The notes below the pieces were generated by a model. That model was not told the origin of the DNA. It saw only the letters and a list, made by a program, of their open reading frames with translations, and made no database searches. The position numbers were made by a program, and so were the translations under genes. Shown in pieces: positions 52,683 through 64,000 of a stretch of 64,000 nt of DNA. Positions within the stretch are counted from its first letter, which is position 1; every line of letters begins with the position of its first letter. Location of the stretch: assembly GCA_022376925.1 (NCBI GenBank), contig JAIOJX010000025.1:186743801-186807800 (forward strand). The letters are read 5' to 3'. This stretch comes from Tragulus kanchil. Taxonomy: Eukaryota > Chordata > Mammalia > Artiodactyla > Tragulidae.

Positions 52683-54598
52683 GGCCACCCTCTCCTCAGG
52701 CTTCTGCCAGTGCTCAGCTGAGGCTCAATCCCAGGGTCTTGCCTCCACCTCACCCCTGCTGCCAGGCTGGGATGGCCCTCCCCAAGGCCCACGAGCCAGT
52801 GTGCTGGTCTGGCACCTGGGGGGCCTGGGGTGGCCTGAACTTGGTGCGAGCGCTCACAGACTCCAAGCTGGAAGCTGCTCCGGTCACAAAGGGTCCTTCT
52901 CAGGCCTGCTGCGGATACAAGTGCCCTGGTCTGAGCTGCCCAGGTCAGGGAAGTTGAGCCTGGGGCCGGAGGGGCCCCAAGGCCCCGCCCAGGTGCCGCC
53001 ACCCTGCATCCCTAGGTGCTCAGAGCTTACGCTCACCCTGACAGGGGTCAAAGCCCAGCGGAAAGGAGCCGAGGGCTGAGCACAGATGGGGCAGGCGGCT
53101 GGGGCTCCCTCCTCCCTGCAGTGAGATCTTGGGGTTCAGAGAGACGTTGGCAGGGCTTCCTGGGTCGGGGTCGGGCCCTGCCCTTTGCTCCTGGCGGAAG
53201 CCCCTTCCCCTCTAGGCTTCCGAGGTTGCCTGCGGACACACGGACACCAGCGCCTGCCACAGCACCTCCCAGGAGCCTGTCTGCCCTCAGCCGTGGGGTG
53301 GAGGTGGGGCGTGCCTTGGCACAGCTGCATGGCCGGGACCCTCAGGCTCGGGCCTGGGCGCCCACCAGCACCTCGGGGCGGCCTAGGCCCCCCCCCTGTG
53401 GTCTTCCTAGTCCACGTTGGTCCTTCTTCCCTTTATCCTCATGCAAACTGGATCTCCCCTGGGCCAGCCGTCCACCTCCTGCCCTCCAGCCGCGTGGCCC
53501 TGGGCTGAGAAGGCTTGCCGAGGCAGCAGGTTCCGTTCGAAGTGTGCTACGTCTGTCTTTAACCTGGATCCTCACGGCGCTCTCGTGAGCACGGACGGCC
53601 CGGCAGCTATTCCCACTGGACAGATGCCTCGCCGAGGGTCAGAGGCGAGACCACCCTGCGAGCGAGGGGCCAAGCTGGGCTCTGAACCCGGCAGGCTGGC
53701 TCAGGGCTGGCTCTGACCTGTGCTATGCCGCGGCCAGCAGGCTCCCCGTGAAGGACACGTCGCCCCTCTCTGCCCGCGGTCCTGGGGAGGGGCCCACCAC
53801 TGAGCACAAATGGCCGCCTGCCCTGTGGGCACTGTTTCCTGGGAGAGCCTCTAACGAACGCTGACCTTGGTCAGAGTGGCCACTGGCTGGGGTCCCTGGC
53901 CACCCTCTCCTCAGGCTTCTGCCAGTGCTCAGCTGAGGCTCAATCCCAGGGTCTTGCCTCCACCTCACCCCTGCTGCCAGGCTGGGATGGCCCTCCCCAA
54001 GGCCCACGAGCCAGTGTGCTGGTCTGGCACCTGGGGGGCCTGGGGTGGCCTGAACTTGGTGCGAGCGCTCACAGACTCCAAGCTGGAAGCTGCTCCGGTC
54101 ACAAAGGGTCCTTCTCAGGCCTGCTGCGGATACAAGTGCCCTGGTCTGAGCTGCCCAGGTCAGGGAAGTTGAGCCTGGGGCCGGAGGGGCCCCAAGGCCC
54201 CGCCCAGGTGCCGCCACCCTGCATCCCTAGGTGCTCAGAGCTTACGCTCACCCTGACAGGGGTCAAAGCCCAGCGGAAAGGAGCCGAGGGCTGAGCACAG
54301 ATGGGGCAGGCGGCTGGGGCTCCCTCCTCCCTGCAGTGAGATCTTGGGGTTCAGAGAGACGTTGGCAGGGCTTCCTGGGTCGGGGTCGGGCCCTGCCCTT
54401 TGCTCCTGGCGGAAGCCCCTTCCCCTCTAGGCTTCCGAGGTTGCCTGCGGACACACGGACACCAGCGCCTGCCACAGCACCTCCCAGGAGCCTGTCTGCC
54501 CTCAGCCGTGGGGTGGAGGTGGGGCGTGCCTTGGCACAGCTGCATGGCCCGCCGGGACCCTCAGGCTCCGCGGGCCTGGGCGTCCACCAGCACCTGCA
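52181..54598. repeat. Tandem direct duplication 16 (2 x about 1.2 kb)
   Basis: Unit 1 is about 52181-53395 and unit 2 about 53396-54598, offset 1215. The last ~70 bases of unit 1 are degraded (ATGGCCGGGACC versus ATGGCCCGCCGGGACC, GGCTCGGGCC versus GGCTCCGCGGGCC). It shares sequence with duplication 15, so 51069-51570 is present three times. Confidence 0.9.
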
Positions 54599-55350
54599 GA
54601 GAGAGGGGCAGTCAGGCCTCAGTAGGCCGATCTTGGGAACGTATCACACAGGAAAGGCTGGCGCCCTCCAGGCCTCCAGCTGGCCACACCGCGCCCAAGG
54701 CAGGAAGGGGCGTCCCTACAGGCCCTCCAGCGCCTCCAGGAGCAGGTGGGCAGAGCTGACCCAGCCTGGGAGGCAGGATCGCAACGGAGGACCCCCAGCG
54801 GGGCAGAGGGGGGCAAGTGCAGATGTGTGGCGTGGGTCCAGGCCAGGGGCGGACAGGGGCAATGACCCACGTGGCTTCCCTTGGGGGACCTGGGTCCTCT
54901 TCTCAGCACGTCGGCCAGGTGTGCCGGCCAGGGGAGACACACCAGGGGAGACGGGGCAACCTCCTCAGCGTGCAGAGCAGGTAGAAACGCACCCGTGTGG
55001 CCCCAGCCACCAGGCCGGCAGCCCGACACCACCAAGCTGGCAGCGCCCGCACGGGTCATGAGCCCGCGTCTGCCGACGGGTGTGGTCATGAGCCCACGGC
55101 CAAGGGCGGAGGCCAGGCTTCCCACACGGTCTCTCTGGGCACCCACCGCGCTGGGCTGGGGGCCGCCCACTTCCACCAACGGAACCAGGGAGCGCCTGAG
55201 CAGACACTGCGGCACCTGCCCGAGGCAGCCCGCTGCCCAGGGCCTCTGTGTCTGCAGGTTGGGGGTAACTGCCGCGATCGCGGAGTGCAGCCACAGACGG
55301 CCGGTGCCCCCGCAGCTGAGTGCAGAGGACGGCAGGAGGAGCTGGCCCTC
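54599..55350. other. GC-rich intergenic sequence downstream of HTT
   Basis: No exon, RNA gene or named repeat was recognised. Confidence 0.4.
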
Positions 55351-55749
55351 CAGGCAGCAAGGCCTCACCAACTCAAATGGCCAGGGCGGCATCGGCACCC
55401 ACGGCTACGGGACACGGGGGACAATGGCCAGTGAGGCGAAGGGGGTAGCCGTGCCACGAGGGGCTCCAAGGTCAGGTGGCGGCCCCTGCGTGAGCCCCCA
55501 AACCGGTGCCAGCCCTGGCCGTCCCCCCAGCGTGGGGCCCTGGGCGAGACCACACGGCCCCCCAGGAGACTCCGATGTGACCACCGCAGCCTCGGGAGCT
55601 GTGTGCTGGCCAGAGGCCGCCCACCGTCCCCGGCAGCGCCAGGCGCCCGGGCCCCCGAGGCGCTGGGCTCCCGCCGGTGTGGTCTCTCTCCCTACAGGAG
55701 GGTCCAGGCTCTCCAAAAGCAAAGCAGGCCTCACACAGTGAATTTATCT

Positions 55750-55765
55750 TTTAATTTCTTTTAAT
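55750..55765 (-). terminator. HTT: Copy of the HTT distal poly(A) signal
   Basis: Two ATTAAA hexamers on the minus strand (55755-55750 and 55765-55760) follow CTGCTGCAAACATTGTACAT. This is the duplicated counterpart of 56869-56884; if duplication 17 is artefactual, only one of the two is real. Confidence 0.6.
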
Positions 55766-56868
55766 TCATATGTACAATGTTTGCAGCAGTTTAAAAAATG
55801 AAAATACACATCTCCTTCCCTCTCCTCTCACAGCCGCCAGGCCTGGCCAGGCTCCAGGGCGCACCCATCACAGCCCGGCTGGCCCAGGGTGTGGCGGGGG
55901 TGCGGCACAGTGTGAGCTCCCGTCCCCCCGATGGACCCTCGGGCGAGGAGCGTGGTCAGGAGGCCGCACCCCCGAGGGGTCCACGACGCCACAGTCCTCC
56001 ACAGCCAGTGGCCACACGGCAGCAGCAGGGAGCCCGCGGGGCCCGTCTGGGGCCAGAGACGCTGCAAGCCGCGGCAGAGGGCCCCGGGCCGCGCAGGCCC
56101 CCTCCGGGGTCACCACCCTCCGAGCGCCCCATCCCTCAGGCTCCCCCACGGAGCGTGTCCAGGCCCACGGAACCCGGCGTGGGGCGGTCCCTTCCTGGGG
56201 AGCCGCCCGCACTCTCTGGGGGGCTGCAGGGACCTTAGAGGTGACTCTCGCGTCCCTGCCTGTCCCTCAGCACGCCGGACTGGGTGCCACCCTGGCCAGG
56301 AGCTACGGTTCTGGGCATAACCCAGTAGGGACAACCCAAAGCGAGGCCACGTGCTGGGAGACATGACACCAAGAGGGACTGAGTCCACTCTGCCACACAG
56401 GAGTGGCTGCGCCGCGCCGTCTGGATGCGACGGCATGGCCAGTGAGGCGAAGTGGGGGGTACCCGGGGGGGGTGCCAGGCAGCAAGGCCTCACCAACTCA
56501 AATGGCCAGGGCGGCATCGGCACCCACGGCTACGGGACACGGGGACAATGGCCAGTGAGGCGAAGGGGTAGCCGTGCCACGAGGGCTCCAAGGTCAGGTG
56601 GCGGCCCTCGTGAGCCCCCAAACCGTGCCAGCCCTGGCCGTCCCCCCAGCGTGGGGCCCTGGGCGAGACCACACGGCCCCCCAGGAGACTCCGATGTGAC
56701 CACCGCAGCCTCGGGAGCTGTGTGCTGGCCAGAGGCCGCCCACCGTCCCCGGCAGCGCCAGGCGCCCGGGCCCCCGAGGCGCTGGGCTCCCGCCGGTGTG
56801 GTCTCTCTCCCTACAGGAGGGTCCAGGCTCTCCAAAAGCAAAGCAGGCCTCACACAGTGAATTTATCT

Positions 56869-56884
56869 TTTAATTTCTTTTAAT
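56869..56884 (-). terminator. HTT: HTT distal poly(A) signal (ATTAAA)
   Basis: On the minus strand TTTTTTAAACTGCTGCAAAC, ATTGTACATATGA and then ATTAAA (56884-56879, a second at 56874-56869) match the end of the long human HTT 3' UTR as I recall it. The distance from the last stop codon copy (61317), after removing duplication 18, is about 3.3 kb. That is close to the long 3' UTR of the large HTT transcript. Confidence 0.75.
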
Positions 56885-57550
56885 TCATATGTACAATGTT
56901 TGCAGCAGTTTAAAAAATGAAAATACACATCTCCTTCCCTCTCCTCTCACAGCCGCCAGGCCTGGCCAGGCTCCAGGGCGCACCCATCACAGCCCGGCTG
57001 GCCCAGGGTGTGGCGGGGGTGCGGCACAGTGTGAGCTCCCGTCCCCCCGATGGACCCTCGGGCGAGGAGCGTGGTCAGGAGGCCGCACCCCCGAGGGGTC
57101 CACGACGCCACAGTCCTCCACAGCCAGTGGCCACACGGCAGCAGCAGGGAGCCCGCGGGGCCCGTCTGGGGCCAGAGACGCTGCAAGCCGCGGCAGAGGG
57201 CCCCGGGCCGCGCAGGCCCCCTCCGGGGTCACCACCCTCCGAGCGCCCCATCCCTCAGGCTCCCCCACGGAGCGTGTCCAGGCCCACGGAACCCGGCGTG
57301 GGGCGGTCCCTTCCTGGGGAGCCGCCCGCACTCTCTGGGGGGCTGCAGGGACCTTAGAGGTGACTCTCGCGTCCCTGCCTGTCCCTCAGCACGCCGGACT
57401 GGGTGCCACCCTGGCCAGGAGCTACGGTTCTGGGCATAACCCCGAGTAGGGACAAAACCCAAAGCGAGGCCACGTGCTGGGGAGACGCCCATGACACCAA
57501 GAGGGGACTGAGTCCACTCTGCCACACAGGAGTGGCTGCGCCGCGCCGTC

Positions 57551-58817
57551 TGGATGAATTTCCCCGAGACGCCAGAGTGCAGCTCCGCCAAACCCGCCCG
57601 GAGGGTCACCGGCAGCCCCGGGCTCAGCAAGGACGCCCGGCCTCCGGCGGCCCTGGGGGAGGGGGCCTCCCTTGGGGCTACATTCTGGCCGTCGGGAGCG
57701 CCCCAGGGCCGACCCTCCTCCCGAGAGGACGCGTGGGCTGCAGGAGCGGCGGGGCGGCACTGAAGGGCACTTGGCAGCTGGCGAGGCCCCACCTGCCTGG
57801 CCTGCGGGCCACAGCGGGCAGGCGGAGAGGAGGCACCCGCCCGCAGCGCGCCCCTGGTTTCTGCAGGTCTCTCCTGTTACCAGCAGGAGGACGGAAGCAC
57901 GGCCTCACCCCAAACCCGACAGGCGAACCATCCTTTCACGCAGCCTGGACCGGCGATGGGACTGCAGCCGAGCACAGGCTTCCAGCCCCTTCTGCAGCCA
58001 GAGTGCGGGGCCCTGTCTTCTCAGCGGGGCTCTAACCAGCAGTGACCCCACCCCGGGCCTCTCAGCCACACAGCCGACCCCACAGGCAGGTTGGAGAAGG
58101 CTCAGCTTCTGCAAAGAACAGGCGGCCGCCTTCAGGGCCCTGATGTGGACACAGGCGCACACCCACGCACACCCACGCACACACGCACCCTCCTCTGCAG
58201 CTAAAGCAACGCGAGGGCCGGCCCCAGCCCCTCCCGGAGCACTGGCTACCCTGGTAAGCGAGTGAGGACCCCTCAAACGCGCCGGGCTCAGGGCTGGGAC
58301 CCTTGAGAGGACAGGTGCCCAGCTCACCTTCACCGCCATTGCTAACAAGTGTGAACACCTGAGCGCGAACATCGGCCTGCAGCGCATCCACCTCAGGCTC
58401 AAGTGCCCTGGGGCAAGGGGAGCAGTTCTAGAACTTTCCTGTATTCACAGACCCTCCCGCAGGCCCGGGCCTGGAGGAGCCAGGATGAGCCCAAAGGGAG
58501 AGGGAGGACGGCGACTTCCTCGCTTACTGTTCACAGCCAGGAGCCCTCCCTCAAGGTCCTGCTGGGACCCCGGATCCGCTCCCACTGTTCCCAGCAGCAC
58601 GATGGGGCCTCTGGGGCAGCTGGGGGCCTGGCGGGAAAGGCCAAGGGCTGCTCTGAGGAGGGGGGCCCACAGCCTCCCCGGGCCTGTGCACTCTGACCCC
58701 CGCGGGCCCCAATGTGCGGTTCCGGGGTGGGGTCTGCACCCCACAGGCGGTGAGGCACCGCGCCGGCAGACGCGCAGGCTCCTCTGGTGCACCCGGGACC
58801 CCACGTGCGGGCTCTGG
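57551..58817. other. HTT: Single-copy part of the HTT 3' UTR
   Basis: GC-rich, with a short imperfect CA/CGCA-rich repeat at 58147-58190. No interspersed repeat was recognised. Confidence 0.45.
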
Positions 58818-61047
58818 AAGGTGGCTACAGACACCCCCGACATGCCTGCTCTCGACCACGCTGGGCGGCACGGGGCTATCAGACGACCGGCTGCTCAGGG
58901 ACCTGCAGGGCCGGCCACACGTGCTCTGCCAGCTCAGGCCGACGCCACCCGACTGGCCAGGCCTGTGAGCATCGCATGAGCGGGCTGCTCTGGGCTGGAA
59001 ACGCGCTGACCCAGGGCTAGGGCCATGCCTGGCTCTCTCCTGCCCAGCACGGGCCCAGCGGGCACCCGTCTGCACCCTCCTGAGCTGAAGGGAGGCCCGG
59101 AGCTCGAGCTGAGAGGGCCGAGGAAGCTCAGGGTCTTCCGTGAGCAGCGGCCAGGACCCCAAGCTCTGCTCTTGACACGTGAAGCGGCTGCTCCCTCAGG
59201 GCTGCCGGACGGCGACCGGCTGGGGCCCCGCGAGGCAGAAGGGCCCCAGGGGCCCGAATCCCAGTGCCCGCACGCCAGCTCCAGGCAGACCAAAGCCCAG
59301 GGCGTGCCCAGGGTGCTCAGGGCCCAGGGGCCAGCCTGCAACTGACTGACTGGAAGCTCCTTGCCACCGTGGGAAAGCCTGGAGCACCGCCTGTGCCCGG
59401 AGCTGACCGCCCACACCCCGACCAGCCTGGTGGGCACCTGCCCAGCCCTCAGAGAGCAGGCTCCCGCCCGGGCGTGAGCACGGCAGCACCTCCCTGAACT
59501 CTAAACGGGGAGGCACGGGAGAGGCGGCGTGTCAGGGGCTCAGAGTCAGGTGAGAGGCGCTGCCAGACCGCGAGCCTGGGCGGGCGGCCCCTGTGCACCT
59601 GCCCCGAGGTCGCCACGTGCAGCCTGGACCTGGTGAGGCACAGAGTGTACACAGCTGTAGAAAGTTACCTTAAAATTAATCTCTTTACTGATAGAGTTAG
59701 ACTTTAAATCCTGAGAAAAAGAAGAGACGGGGGTGTACGGGGCGGGGTGTCGTGCTCCCGGCCACCCTGCCCGGGCCAGACCCCAGGACCCCGCGCTCCA
59801 AGCCCATGGCGGCACCTCCCGCCTGCGGACGGCGGAAGGGCTGACGGCCAGCCCGCAAGAGCAGAGGAGCCCTGTCCTCACTGGGGTCCCGCCCAGCACA
59901 GGCCGGCGGCCCCCCCCTCATCCCAAGGTGGCTACGACACCCCCGACATGCCTGCTCTCGACCACGCTGGGCGGCACGGGGCTATCAGACGACCGGCTGC
60001 TCAGGGACCTGCAGGGCCGGCCACACGTGCTCTGCCAGCTCAGGCCGACGCCACCCGACTGGCCAGGCCTGTGAGCATCGCATGAGCGGGCTGCTCTGGG
60101 CTGGAAACGCGCTGACCCAGGGCTAGGGCCATGCCTGGCTCTCTCCTGCCCAGCACGGGCCCAGCGGGCACCCGTCTGCACCCTCCTGAGCTGAAGGGAG
60201 GCCCGGAGCTCGAGCTGAGAGGGCCGAGGAAGCTCAGGGTCTTCCGTGAGCAGCGGCCAGGACCCCAAGCTCTGCTCTTGACACGTGAAGCGGCTGCTCC
60301 CTCAGGGCTGCCGGACGGCGACCGGCTGGGGCCCCGCGAGGCAGAAGGGCCCCAGGGGCCCGAATCCCAGTGCCCGCACGCCAGCTCCAGGCAGACCAAA
60401 GCCCAGGGCGTGCCCAGGGTGCTCAGGGCCCAGGGGCCAGCCTGCAACTGACTGACTGGAAGCTCCTTGCCACCGTGGGAAAGCCTGGAGCACCGCCTGT
60501 GCCCGGAGCTGACCGCCCACACCCCGACCAGCCTGGTGGGCACCTGCCCAGCCCTCAGAGAGCAGGCTCCCGCCCGGGCGTGAGCACGGCAGCACCTCCC
60601 TGAACTCTAAACGGGGAGGCACGGGAGAGGGCGGCGTGTCAGGGGCTCAGAGTCAGGTGAGAGGCGCTGCCAGACCGCGAGCCTGGGCGGGGCGGCCCCT
60701 GTGCACCTGCCCCGAGGTCGTCACGTGCAGCCTGGACCTGGTGATGCACAGAGTGTACACAGCTGTAGAAAGTTACCTTAAAATTAATCTCTTTACTGAT
60801 AGAGTTAGACTTTAAATCCTGAGAAAAAGAAGAGACGGGGGTGTACGGGGCGGGGTGTCGTGCTCCCGGCCACCCTGCCCGGGCCAGACCCCAGGACCCC
60901 GCGCCTCCAAGCCCATGGCGGCACCTCCCGCCTGCGGGACGGCGGAAGGGCTGACGGCCAGCCCGCAAGAGCAGAGGAGCCCTGTCCTCACTGGGGGTCC
61001 CGCCCCAGCACAGGCCGGCCGGGGGGCACCTCCCCAACCCTCATCCC
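58818..61047. repeat. Tandem direct duplication 18 (2 x 1.1 kb) inside the HTT 3' UTR
   Basis: Unit 1 is 58818-59924 and unit 2 is 59925 to about 61047, offset about 1106. The last ~150 bases of unit 1 are degraded (CTGCGGACGG versus CTGCGGGACGG, CCGCCCAGC versus CCGCCCCAGC, and a shortened stretch before CCTCATCCC). The head of unit 2 lost two bases (GGCTACAGACACC versus GGCTACGACACC). Confidence 0.92.
60792..60797 (-). terminator. HTT: Candidate HTT proximal poly(A) signal (AGTAAA)
   Basis: Minus-strand AGTAAA in the context ATCAGTAAAGAGATTAATTT lies about 520 bases past the 61317 stop copy. The same context occurs at the position of the short human HTT 3' UTR form. The hexamer is a weak variant. 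Copy at 59684-59689. Confidence 0.5.
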
Positions 61048-61316
61048 CCAGGCAGGAGCAGCTGGGACCTGGTTACAGGGAGCAGGCTGGACAGGAGGGG
61101 ACGTGACCACCAGGCGAGGGGCCTCCCACACCGGCTCGAGCGCGAGGCCAGCGACGGTGGCGCCTGCCCCGCGAGGACGCAGGCTCCACCCCACGCACGA
61201 CCGCGTGTGCTCGCGGGGTGCTGCCCCGCGGCTCCCAGAGGACGTCCGCGCCGCCTGCCTCCTGGCACAGGACGGCCGAGACCCGGGCGCTGCCTCGCGG
61301 CCACCCGTGTGGGCAC

Positions 61317-62256
61317 TCAGCACGTGGCGACCTTGTGGACATTCTGCAAACAAGCCAGCAGGCGGTGGTACGGGTTTCCCGGCACGGCGACCACCTCAAA
61401 CACGGACTGGAAGGCCCTGCGGTCGAGTTCCTCCTCTATCTGGTGGCGGTAGAAGTCCGCGGCCACCAGGCAGAAGAGGTTCACGTCCACCGGCTCCAGC
61501 TTGCCCATCCTGCTCACCACGTGCGGGAGGCTGGCAGGCCAGTTAAGGGTGCAAGGCAGCGAGGCTGGGGACCCGGCTCCTGTCCTGCCTGGGGGTTTGG
61601 CCCCCACACAGGCCGGCGGACGGCCAGGGGCGCCCGGGGCCACCTAGCGGCCTCCCGCCTAGGCTCCTGCCTTTCCACCAGGGAGCCAGACCCCCCGGGA
61701 GCCCGCTCCTCTCGGCAGCACCTGCCTGGCCCGGCTAGCGCACACCCAGCACGGCCACTCCACCCGCCCGGGCGGCGGCCAGCAGCAGGACACCGCCTGG
61801 AGGCTCCGCGGCCCGTGCGGGGAAGGCTGGCGGGATGGGACGTCCTCTTTGGGCAGCCAGCCTCCGGGGGCGGGGCCCGGGCCTCCACTGCAGCCTCTCC
61901 CCAGCCCCGGGACGCAGGCTGGCAGGCAGCGGCGCGAGGGACACGCCCAGCGGCGAGGCCGCGCGGGCAGGAGGCGCCCTCCAGGGCCTGGCCCGTCCCA
62001 GCCGCGCACAGCCCCGCCAGCCCCGGGACGCAGTGGGTCGCTTCCCTGTCCACGCCCTCCTCCCCCGGGGTTAAAGCAAACGTCACGCGGACACCTGGGC
62101 CTCCCCAGAACTGAGGTCTTAACCTGGGACACAGACGCCAGCCTGGACGCTGCGGGCAGGCCGCCCCGTAGCCCCGTGTCTGGGGCCACGACTGGGAAGG
62201 ATACATGGCTGAGACCCACGGGCTGGTGGACGCGCTGACAAAGAAGCAGGAGAGGC
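61317..62256 (-). pseudogene. HTT: Second copy of HTT terminal exon and part of the preceding exon
   Basis: 61530-61317 repeats the complete HTT terminal coding exon, with acceptor and TGA stop. 62256-62205 repeats only the last 52 bases of the preceding exon, with its donor; its 5' part and acceptor are missing at the join. Lying downstream of an intact terminal exon, it would be untranslated 3' UTR if real. The position inside duplication 19, with a degraded join, makes an assembly artefact much more likely than a true exon duplication. Confidence 0.85.
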
Positions 62257-62451
62257 GTGACCACCAGGCGAGGGCCTCCCACACCGGCTCGGCGAGGCCA
62301 GCGACGGTGGCGCCTGCCCGAGGACGCAGGCTCCACCCCACGCGACGCGTGTGCTCGGGTGCTGCCCGGCTCCCAGAGGACGCGCGCGCCTGCCTCCTGG
62401 CACAGGACGGCCGAGACCCGGGCGCTGCCTCGCGGCCACCCGTGTGGGCAC

Positions 62452-64000
<1,549 letters not shown>

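Larger units (their letters stand above)
55351..57550. repeat. Tandem direct duplication 17 (2 x about 1.1 kb) across the HTT poly(A) end
   Basis: Unit 1 is about 55351-56432 and unit 2 about 56476-57550. The offset falls from 1125 to 1119 because unit 2 lost single bases in runs at its head (56530-56630). Unit 1 lost bases at its tail (56319-56430: for example ACCCCGAGTAGG became ACCCAGTAGG and CGCCCATGACACC became CATGACACC). 56433-56475 is a further garbled scrap resembling 55421-55450. Confidence 0.9.
56850..62451 (-). other. HTT: HTT 3' UTR (contains duplications 17 edge, 18 and 19)
   Basis: This is everything between the first HTT stop codon in transcription order (62454-62452) and the distal poly(A) region. 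As assembled it includes a second copy of the terminal exon (61317-61530) and a 1.1-kb repeat. Collapsed, it is about 3.3-3.4 kb. Conserved segments are recognisable near the proximal and distal poly(A) positions. 58140-58190 holds a small (ACGCACACCC)-type repeat. Confidence 0.7.

Overview
The window is mammalian nuclear DNA from a ruminant. The interspersed repeats show this: BovB (RTE-type LINE) fragments at 8655-10896, 34690-35020 and 38511-38672, several tRNA-derived SINEs of the Bov-tA/Bov-A and CHR type, an old L1, MIR and MaLR-type LTRs. The species cannot be named from sequence alone.

Two protein-coding genes can be read with confidence, both on the minus strand. The right end (about 56860-63783) holds the 3' end of HTT (huntingtin): its last three coding exons and a long 3' UTR with a recognisable distal poly(A) end. 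The middle (41233-47884) holds all of MSANTD1: three coding exons with correct splice sites and 256 codons. A CpG island with a dense GC-box array at about 17250-19500 lies where the RGS12 promoter should be, given the conserved order HTT-MSANTD1-RGS12. That assignment is inferred from synteny; no RGS12 coding exon is visible. The rest is intergenic or intronic sequence. It is GC-rich except for an AT-rich, LINE-filled block at 28.6-36.2 kb.

The dominant structural feature is a series of about 19 direct tandem duplications of roughly 1.0-1.2 kb. Each involves otherwise unique sequence, nearly all copies are over 99% identical, and they are spread along most of the window. At many joins one copy has a degraded 50-200 base end that has lost bases in homopolymers and short GC repeats. 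The duplications overlap in chains (for example 48.4-54.6 kb). The simplest reading is uncollapsed contig-end overlaps in a draft assembly. About 21 kb of the 64 kb is then redundant, and the real locus is near 43 kb. One duplication repeats the HTT terminal exon and others repeat pieces of the HTT 3' UTR; these extra copies should not be annotated as real without read support.

No new gene system was found. The most informative biological observations are a datable nest of transposon insertions in the old L1 (two pairs of target-site duplications), a U6 snRNA/L1 chimeric retropseudogene, a SINE subfamily with a shared unusual 3' half, a closely spaced inverted SINE pair in MSANTD1 intron 1, an X-box/CRE-like cluster upstream of MSANTD1, a 28-bp minisatellite beside the CpG island, and two AT-rich candidate conserved non-coding elements.
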